This document shows, piece after piece, positions 15,200 through 15,308 of a stretch of 15,308 nt of DNA. Each line of letters begins with the position of its first letter. Position 1 is the stretch's first letter. The notes beneath the pieces are model-generated. The model was not told the DNA's origin, did not search any database, and was given only the letters and a program-made list of their open reading frames with translations. This DNA comes from Deltaproteobacteria bacterium (GTDB lineage Bacteria > Desulfobacterota > DSM-4660 > Desulfatiglandales > Desulfatiglandaceae), in the NCBI GenBank assembly GCA_013349725.1, contig DUZB01000021.1, positions 3,491 to 18,798 of the forward strand. Direction: 5' to 3'. The translations under genes and the position numbers were made by a program.

Positions 15200-15308
15200 T
15201 TACTCGATAATCTCGCTGATTACGCCCGCGCCTACCGTCCGTCCACCTTCTCGAATGGCAAACCGAAGTTCCTTTTCCATGGCGATGGGCGTTATCAGGT
15301 TGATCTCC
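15200..15308 (-). CDS. tuf: Elongation factor Tu, C-terminal part (runs off the right edge)
   Basis: EF-Tu delivers aminoacyl-tRNA to the ribosomal A site as a GTP complex. Only the last 35 codons are present, reading [20 protein letters not shown] and then [15 protein letters not shown], the near-invariant end of domain III. The TAA stop is at 15202-15200. Its place directly before rpsJ matches the str operon order found in many bacteria (rpsL, rpsG, fusA, tuf). Those upstream genes are outside the window. Its identity is certain, although the sequence cannot show whether the genome has a second tuf copy. Confidence 0.97.
   Translation of the reverse strand, partial: EINLITPIAMEKELRFAIREGGRTVGAGVISEIIE

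Noticed and set aside
1..15308. CRISPR arrays, insertion sequences, phage genes, rRNA or tRNA genes
   Set aside because: I saw no direct-repeat arrays, transposase or phage proteins, or structural RNA genes; the window is filled by core housekeeping genes.

Overview
The window is a contiguous piece of the core bacterial translation and transcription locus. Every gene is on the minus strand, so transcription runs from right (15308) to left (1). In transcription order it holds the last 35 codons of an EF-Tu gene (tuf), then 29 complete genes: rpsJ, rplC, rplD, rplW, rplB, rpsS, rplV, rpsC, rplP, rpmC, rpsQ (S10 block); rplN, rplX, rplE, rpsN, rpsH, rplF, rplR, rpsE, rpmD, rplO, secY (spc block); infA, rpmJ, rpsM, rpsK, rpsD, rpoA, rplQ (alpha block). 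It ends with the first 66 codons of an aspartate carbamoyltransferase gene (pyrB). rpmJ (37 aa) is shorter than a typical ORF cut-off and was read directly from the sequence.

The organism is a bacterium of moderate GC. RpoA carries the NWRELIKPK start region and the small-subunit and zinc-protein types fit Desulfobacterota (former Deltaproteobacteria) or a neighbouring phylum. This is a guess from protein flavour, not a proof. S4, S14, L24 and L36 all keep cysteine zinc-binding motifs. adk and map, which often lie between secY and infA, are absent here.

The str, S10, spc and alpha blocks are fused: tuf stops 11 bases before the rpsJ start, and I see no strong intrinsic terminator anywhere between tuf and rplQ. 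The first one is a 13-bp perfect hairpin followed by eight Us, located after rplQ and directly abutting the pyrB ribosome-binding site. Gaps between genes are unusually loose for this cluster, with many spacers of 50 to 112 bases and only one overlap (rplD/rplW).

Three things stand out. First, RpoA has an acidic 57-residue C-terminal tail after the normal alpha-CTD, plus a poly-glutamate interdomain linker. Second, TTG start codons with good Shine-Dalgarno sequences are very frequent (9 of 30 starts) and concentrated in small-subunit genes. Third, the rplQ-pyrB spacer looks like a self-contained pyrB control region: a promoter-like pair, a possible 30-codon leader ORF that runs through the terminator, and a terminator that ends where the pyrB Shine-Dalgarno begins. 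This resembles the logic of enterobacterial pyrBI attenuation. The rest is an ordinary, well-conserved housekeeping locus.
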